This document shows, piece after piece, positions 6,881-10,907 of a stretch of 10,907 nt of DNA. The stretch is from Synergistales bacterium (lineage in GTDB: Bacteria > Synergistota > Synergistia > Synergistales > Thermovirgaceae). The stretch is taken from positions 1 to 10,907 of the forward strand of contig JAHDOX010000104.1 in the NCBI GenBank assembly GCA_018434645.1. The letters are read 5' to 3'. Positions within the stretch are counted from its first letter, which is position 1. Every line of letters starts with the position of its first letter. A model generated the notes under the pieces. It was not told the DNA's origin. It saw nothing but the letters and a program-made list of their open reading frames with translations, and ran no database searches. The position numbers and the translations under genes were made by a program.

Positions 6881-6920
6881 CGGGCCTGCGCCATGTGATG
6901 GTAGGCCCGTTTTTCTTTTT
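6881..6920 (+). terminator. Rho-independent terminator after rpmA
   Basis: CGGGCCT (6881-6887) pairs with AGGCCCG (6903-6909). Inside it CCAT (6891-6894) pairs with ATGG (6898-6901) around a GTG loop. The stem is followed by TTTTTCTTTTT at 6910-6920. This is a strong intrinsic terminator for the rplU-prp-rpmA transcript. The 78 bases between the rpmA stop and the stem contain no gene and no convincing promoter. Confidence 0.92.
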
Positions 6921-6947
6921 CACTGGAAATCAGGTGGTGTTTGTTAC

Positions 6948-8279
6948 ATGAAGTTTATCGATACGGCCAGAATACATTTTAGTGCTGGAAAGGGCGGAAA
7001 CGGATGTGTGAGTTTCCGCCGGGAGAAATATGTACCCAAGGGTGGCCCTGACGGCGGGGACGGGGGTAAGGGAGGAGACATAATCCTCGAGGCGGATTGC
7101 AACCTCTTTACCCTTGCTGATTTCCGGTACGCAAGGCGCTTCAAGGCCGAAAACGGGGAAAATGGAAAGGGTAAAAACAGACACGGCAAGGCAGGAGAGA
7201 ACCTGGTCCTGAAAGTCCCCTGCGGTACCCTTTTGAAAGATCCGGAATCGGGCAAGATCCTGGCGGATCTGGTTGTTCATGGTGACCGCGTGACCGTCGC
7301 AAAGGGCGGACGTGGAGGTGCGGGTAACGCTCACTTTGCTTCTTCCAGAAAGAGAACTCCCCGCTACGCTCAGCAGGGTGACCCAGGCGAGGAAAGGGCT
7401 GTTATCCTAGAATTGAAGCTTCTGGCGGATGTGGGTATAGTAGGGGAACCTAACGCAGGAAAATCGACACTTTTAAGTGCTCTGACCGCAGCACGTCCGG
7501 AAACGGGGCGATATCCCTTTACGACTCTGACGCCGAATCTGGGCGTCCTGGTGACGGAAGACCGGAAAATAATACTTGCCGACATTCCAGGCCTTATCGA
7601 AGGTGCTCACGCGAACAAGGGGCTCGGTCACGCCTTTTTACGGCATGTAGAAAGGACACGTCTTTTGGTGCATGTTCTTGATCTTTCTTCCGGCGACTTC
7701 CATACGATTATAAGGCAATGGAAAACACTGAGGGATGAATTTTATCGTTATAATCCTGACTTGCTCGGAGTGCCATGCATCGTCGTCGGGAACAAGGTCG
7801 ACCTTCATCCCGGAAAGGAAATGCTAAGGGAAGTCACAATTTTCTTTGCGGAAAAGCATGTAGATTTCCTCGCCGTAAGCGCACTTTACGGCGATGGTAT
7901 AGAAGCACTCATAGAAAAAATATGTCAAAATATCGGCAGTAGAGAGATCATAGAGCGGCGTCCAATACATTTTGAAATTGAGCCTGGCGAAATAGAGTTG
8001 TCTGAGAAGGCATACCCCCTCGAAATTGAAGATACAGGAGACGGGGTTTTTATTGTGCGACAACCCTTCCTGGAAAAGATGTTGCATCGGTACAACTTCG
8101 AGCAGGAAGAGGCGTTGAGGCGTTTCCATAAACTTTTGAGGCAGTATCGGCTCGAGGAAACCCTAGCTGAAAAGGGAGCAGAAGAAGGCGATACAATCAT
8201 TATCGGCGGGATTGAATTCTCCTACCTGCCCGAAATGAAGGCCGACGGGAATGAAAGAAAAGGAGCTCGAAAAAGATGA
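6948..8279 (+). CDS. obgE: Obg-family GTPase ObgE/CgtA
   Basis: Obg is an essential GTPase that binds the 50S subunit late in assembly and links it to growth and stress signalling. The 443-residue product has all three domains. The glycine-rich Obg domain covers 1-158, with KGGPDGGDGGKGGD at 31-44. The G domain has G1 GEPNAGKST (166-174), G2 FTTLTP (191-196), G3 DIPG (212-215), G4 NKVD (282-285) and G5 SAL (311-313). The C-terminal OCT domain covers about 340-428 and ends in GDTIIIGGIEFSYLP. The start at 6948 follows a modest AGGTGG site about 11 bases upstream and begins with the typical MKFID. Only about 27 bases lie between the upstream terminator and this ATG, so its promoter is not obvious. 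The stop overlaps nadD as ATGA. Confidence 0.97.
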   Translation: MKFIDTARIHFSAGKGGNGCVSFRREKYVPKGGPDGGDGGKGGDIILEADCNLFTLADFRYARRFKAENGENGKGKNRHGKAGENLVLKVPCGTLLKDPESGKILADLVVHGDRVTVAKGGRGGAGNAHFASSRKRTPRYAQQGDPGEERAVILELKLLADVGIVGEPNAGKSTLLSALTAARPETGRYPFTTLTPNLGVLVTEDRKIILADIPGLIEGAHANKGLGHAFLRHVERTRLLVHVLDLSSGDFHTIIRQWKTLRDEFYRYNPDLLGVPCIVVGNKVDLHPGKEMLREVTIFFAEKHVDFLAVSALYGDGIEALIEKICQNIGSREIIERRPIHFEIEPGEIELSEKAYPLEIEDTGDGVFIVRQPFLEKMLHRYNFEQEEALRRFHKLLRQYRLEETLAEKGAEEGDTIIIGGIEFSYLPEMKADGNERKGARKR

Positions 8280-8914
8280 CGCCTTTAAACACCGAAGGGC
8301 TCAGGCAAAGAAAGATAGGGATAATGGGTGGTACTTTCGACCCGATCCATTTCGGTCATCTTGTTGCCGCCGAAGAAGCTTACTTCGCCCTGGGGCTTTC
8401 GGAGGTAATATTCGTTCCTACAGGTCAGCCCTTTCACAAAAGTTCAAGAAAGGTTTCTCCTCCTGAACAGAGGTATACCATGACTATGCTTGCCACTCTG
8501 GACAATCCGCATTTCAGGCTTTCCAGGGTAGAAATCGACAGGGGAGAGCCAAGTCACACCATAGATACTCTAAGGGAGATGCGGCATTGGTATCCTCCCA
8601 ACAGCGTTACCTTTTATTTTATAACAGGTCTCGATGCGGTGTTGAGCATTGACGAGTGGCGGGAACCGGAGGCCATAGCGAAAGTTTCGCGAGTGGTCGC
8701 AGTAAGCCGCCCTGGTTACAGTACCGAGGGACTGGATGAACTTCCCGAAGAAATCCATCGTAGCATAATACCTCTGGAAATCCCCCTTCTGGCAATTTCC
8801 AGTACCGAAATACGCAGGAGAGTCGCCGAGGGGCGAAGCATAAGGTATCTGGTGCCGTGGCCTGTCGAACACTATATTTACAAAAACGGAATGTATTACC
8901 GGAACGGATGGTGA
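8276..8914 (+). CDS. nadD: Nicotinate-nucleotide adenylyltransferase
   Basis: NadD transfers AMP from ATP to nicotinate mononucleotide, giving deamido-NAD in NAD biosynthesis. The 212 residues show the nucleotidyltransferase signature GGTFDPIHFGH (18-28), with the catalytic HxGH histidines at 25 and 28. ITGLDAV lies at 116-122, equivalent to the substrate-binding GxD strand, and ISSTEIRRR at 174-182 is the C-terminal ISSTxIR ATP-binding motif. The ATG at 8276 overlaps the obgE stop by 4 bases; AAGGAG lies 11 bases upstream. The first 12 residues precede the usual family start (KIGIMGGTFDP) and are probably unstructured. An obgE-nadD-(LCP)-rsfS gene string is common among Firmicutes-like genomes. 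Confidence 0.95.
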   Translation: MTPLNTEGLRQRKIGIMGGTFDPIHFGHLVAAEEAYFALGLSEVIFVPTGQPFHKSSRKVSPPEQRYTMTMLATLDNPHFRLSRVEIDRGEPSHTIDTLREMRHWYPPNSVTFYFITGLDAVLSIDEWREPEAIAKVSRVVAVSRPGYSTEGLDELPEEIHRSIIPLEIPLLAISSTEIRRRVAEGRSIRYLVPWPVEHYIYKNGMYYRNGW

Positions 8915-8921
8915 TTTCAGA

Positions 8922-10190
8922 GTGTTAAAGAAGGGCGGGTTGCTGCTTATCCTGGCGGCGGTTCTTTCTTTTGCCGCCGGCGCTGGAATGAAAATATTCC
9001 CTATTTTTAACCCCGATGAGGCATCTATAAAACAAAACGTCGAATACGATGAGAAGACCGGCACGGTCAACATCCTGATAGTAGGTGTAGATGAGATCCC
9101 GGGAGAGAAAACGAGAAGATCCGATACCATCGCCGTAGCCTCCCTGGATATTGAAGAAAAAACCATCAGAATAATATCAATACCGCGAGATACGAGGGTA
9201 CAGATACCTGAAAGAGGATGGGAGAAACTTAATCACGCCTTTGCCTATGGTGGAGTCGAACTTTTGCACGAGACTGTGGTGAACCTTTTGGGGATACCAA
9301 TACAGTACTATGCTATAGTGAATTACGATAGTTTCCCGAAGCTGGTCGATCTCATAGGCGGCGTCGACATCAACGTAAACAAGCACCTCAGATATACCGA
9401 CCGCGCAGGAGGCGTGTATATAGACATCCCCAAGGGGCAGCAGCACATGGATGGCAAAACGGCGCTTGACTACGTCAGGTTCAGGCATGATGCCATGGGT
9501 GACATAGGTCGGGTGGATAGACAGCAACGTTTTTACAGGGCCGTTTTTCAGAAGATGAAAGAACCTGAAATGCTTTCGAAAATCCCTGAAATCCTGAAAC
9601 AGGGCCTTGAGATGGTTGATACTAATATGACAGTAAGTCAGGCGATACAGCTTGTGGCCTACCTTAAAGACATCCCTTCTTATAACACAGTCATTGCCAT
9701 GCTTCCAGGCCGGTCGGCATATATAGCGGGTGTGAGCTACTGGATTCCCGATCTTAGCGCGGCATCCGAGCTTCTGACTGCAGTCCCCGAGGAGGTAGAG
9801 GCATCCGGGGATGAGGTCGCACCGGAAAAAGACACACTTGCTGTCGGAAGACCACAAATTCAGGAACTCGTGGCAAGGATAGAAGAACCAATAGTGGTGC
9901 TTAATGGTACGGGGCAAACCGGGCTGGCAGGCAGCGCCTCGAGGCTGTTCCAGAGCATAGGTGTGGACGTGGCCTACATAGGAAATGCAAAACATTTCGA
10001 TTATCACTATACGTCAATAAGGTATCCCGATGGTTCGGAAGCGGCCTCGGACAGGGCGGATGCGCTGGCACAAATGTGTGGCCTTTCCACCGAAGTTGTA
10101 AGACCTGAAAAAGGCCTGAAAAACGTTACAGTTATTTTAGGAAAAGATTATGAAAAAGTATTGGACCGCCTGGAAGGGCTTACGCCTTGA
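8922..10190 (+). CDS. LytR-CpsA-Psr (LCP) family protein with LytR_C domain
   Basis: LCP enzymes are membrane-anchored phosphotransferases that attach polyprenyl-linked glycopolymers to peptidoglycan or other cell-surface acceptors. The 422 residues start with a short cytoplasmic KK and one hydrophobic anchor (about 5-23), so the rest is predicted outside the membrane. The LCP domain (about 48-195) shows NILIVGVD, RRSDTIAV, ISIPRDTRV, KLNHAFAYGG, DLIGGVDINV and the C-terminal YVRFRHDAMGDIGRVDRQQ at 174-192, with the conserved arginines and acidic residues that bind the lipid diphosphate and metal. A proline- and glutamate-rich linker leads to a LytR_C domain at about 315-420 (IVVLNGTGQTGLAG). 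The GTG start at 8922, 7 bases after nadD, is needed to keep the anchor; its ribosome site is weak. The target polymer is unknown. If the host has an outer membrane, a teichoic acid role is unlikely. Confidence 0.88.
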   Translation: MLKKGGLLLILAAVLSFAAGAGMKIFPIFNPDEASIKQNVEYDEKTGTVNILIVGVDEIPGEKTRRSDTIAVASLDIEEKTIRIISIPRDTRVQIPERGWEKLNHAFAYGGVELLHETVVNLLGIPIQYYAIVNYDSFPKLVDLIGGVDINVNKHLRYTDRAGGVYIDIPKGQQHMDGKTALDYVRFRHDAMGDIGRVDRQQRFYRAVFQKMKEPEMLSKIPEILKQGLEMVDTNMTVSQAIQLVAYLKDIPSYNTVIAMLPGRSAYIAGVSYWIPDLSAASELLTAVPEEVEASGDEVAPEKDTLAVGRPQIQELVARIEEPIVVLNGTGQTGLAGSASRLFQSIGVDVAYIGNAKHFDYHYTSIRYPDGSEAASDRADALAQMCGLSTEVVRPEKGLKNVTVILGKDYEKVLDRLEGLTP

Positions 10191-10213
10191 GACGGAAAAG
10201 AGAGGGGGATGTG

Positions 10214-10588
10214 ATGCGGACATCGAAAGCAGCTGATTTCAGGAAAATCGTCGACATACTGTCAGACCGGCATGGCGAAAAAATAGCCGTGATAAGCCTT
10301 GCCGGGCAATCGACGATAGCGGATCATTTAGTCCTTGTTACTGCCAAATCAGACATCCACATGCGGACGTTGAAAGATTACGTTACGGATTATCTCGAAG
10401 AACAGGAGATCTCTTACGGTGTCGAAGGTGAAAACAGCAGACTGTGGATACTTATCGATGCAAAGGACGTGGTAGTAAATATTTTCAGCCGAAAAGGCAG
10501 GGAATTTTACCGGCTTGAAAGTATATGGGCCGACGCCCCGATCGAATATTTTGGTGGAGAAGAAAGCGAAGAAGGGGCGGATATCTGA
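10214..10588 (+). CDS. rsfS: Ribosomal silencing factor RsfS
   Basis: RsfS (RsfA/Iojap family) binds L14 on the 50S subunit and blocks subunit joining when nutrients are scarce. The product of 124 residues has the family pattern: an N-terminal helix, then QSTIADHLVLVTAKSDIHM with the conserved D-x-x-V/I-x-x-T/S-x-S core, and the diagnostic DVVVNIFSRKGREFYRLE followed by WADAP. The acidic tail after IEYFGG is unconserved. I prefer the ATG at 10214 because GAGGGGG (10202-10208) sits 5 bases upstream. A TTG at 10187 overlapping the LCP stop (TTGA) would add 9 basic residues and cannot be excluded. It is the last gene before a bidirectional terminator. Confidence 0.93.
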   Translation: MRTSKAADFRKIVDILSDRHGEKIAVISLAGQSTIADHLVLVTAKSDIHMRTLKDYVTDYLEEQEISYGVEGENSRLWILIDAKDVVVNIFSRKGREFYRLESIWADAPIEYFGGEESEEGADI

Positions 10589-10634
10589 AAGACCCGCATT
10601 AATTGCATAGGCTGACTGATGGTTTAAAACTGAG

Positions 10635-10675
10635 AAAAGGCGGGACCCGTTGTACAAGGGAACCGCCTTTTTCTT
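10635..10675. terminator. Bidirectional intrinsic terminator between rsfS and tpiA
   Basis: AAAAGGCGG (10635-10643) pairs with CCGCCTTTT (10663-10671), with an inner CCC (10646-10648) against GGG (10658-10660) around the palindrome TTGTACAA. On the + strand the stem leads into TTTTTCTT after rsfS. On the - strand it leads into TTTTCTC after tpiA. It therefore serves both convergent transcripts. Confidence 0.88.
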
Positions 10676-10677
10676 GT

Positions 10678-10715
10678 CGTTACATAAGATGTCCTATAAT
10701 ATATCTTATGTTGCG
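10678..10715. repeat. AT-rich inverted repeat centred near a TATAAT
   Basis: ACATAAGAT (10682-10690) and ATCTTATGT (10703-10711) form a perfect 9-base inverted repeat with a 12-base spacer. After one mismatch and one G-T pair, CG (10678-10679) also pairs with CG (10714-10715). The spacer holds a consensus TATAAT at 10695-10700 on the + strand, but no gene follows in that direction, only tpiA in antisense. It could be a 3'-end stabilising hairpin of the tpiA mRNA, an operator-flanked promoter for an antisense RNA, or a chance AT-rich structure. Confidence 0.5.
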
Positions 10716-10728
10716 TAATATCGATTTT

Positions 10729-10907
10729 TCAGCGAAGCGCCGAAGAGGCGATAGAGAGAAAAGCCTCGGGTTTCAATGACGCTCCTCCCACAAGAACACC
10801 GTCGACGTTATTCTGGGAAAGAAGCTCCTCCGTGTTTTCGGGATTGACGCTTCCCCCGTAAAGTATTCTCGCTTTACGCGCAGTTTCGGCATCGAACCTT
10901 TCGGCTA
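10729..10907 (-). CDS. tpiA: Triosephosphate isomerase, C-terminal part
   Basis: Read on the minus strand from the right edge, the frame gives 58 residues and a TGA stop (complement 10729-10731). TpiA interconverts dihydroxyacetone phosphate and glyceraldehyde-3-phosphate in glycolysis. The fragment has the phosphate-binding ILYGGSVNPEN motif and the following NVDGVLVGGASL, both highly specific for the end of the TIM barrel. Catalytic Lys, His and Glu lie outside the window. It converges on rsfS and uses the shared terminator. It was identified by translating the complement directly, because the fragment runs off the edge. Confidence 0.95.
   Translation of the reverse strand, partial: AERFDAETARKARILYGGSVNPENTEELLSQNNVDGVLVGGASLKPEAFLSIASSALR

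Noticed and set aside
9177..10007. 276-codon open frame on the minus strand opposite the LCP gene
   Set aside because: No recognisable domain, a Cys/His/Tyr-rich composition, and full overlap with well-supported LCP motifs.

Overview
The window is a compact stretch of bacterial housekeeping chromosome with almost no spacer DNA. The gene content and several sequence traits suggest an anaerobic bacterium of the Synergistota type, or a Firmicutes relative. These traits are an L27 with an N-terminal extension (DLQLFA before HKKG), a Prp protease gene between rplU and rpmA, an LCP (LytR-CpsA-Psr) protein with a LytR_C tail, and an ispA-dxs-tlyA-nadK-recN gene string. The phylum call is an inference from protein resemblance and has not been tested by a search.

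Region 1 (1-5711, + strand) is a tightly coupled operon. It holds the 3' end of a prenyl diphosphate synthase (ispA), dxs, tlyA, nadK and recN. From dxs onward each gene overlaps the next by 4 to 26 bases. Together they cover isoprenoid precursor supply, rRNA 2'-O-methylation, NADP synthesis and DNA repair. A GC-rich double palindrome lies inside dxs.

Region 2 (about 5712-6920) looks like a self-contained ribosomal-protein transcription unit. It has an extended -10 promoter, a leader of about 130 nt with potential hairpins, rplU (L21), prp (the L27-processing cysteine protease), rpmA (L27) and a strong intrinsic terminator.

Region 3 (6948-10588, + strand) holds obgE, nadD, an LCP-family gene and rsfS, again closely packed. 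Obg and RsfS are both factors of the large ribosomal subunit. NadD, with NadK in region 1, belongs to NAD(P) synthesis. The unit ends at a bidirectional terminator, followed by an AT-rich inverted repeat.

Region 4 (10729-10907, - strand) is the 3' end of a convergent tpiA.

I see no mobile element, CRISPR array, tRNA, rRNA or defence system, and no evidence of a wholly new multi-gene system. The observations most worth a second look are the REP-like palindrome inside dxs, the rplU leader, the Prp/L27 pair and the TATAAT-centred inverted repeat beside tpiA.
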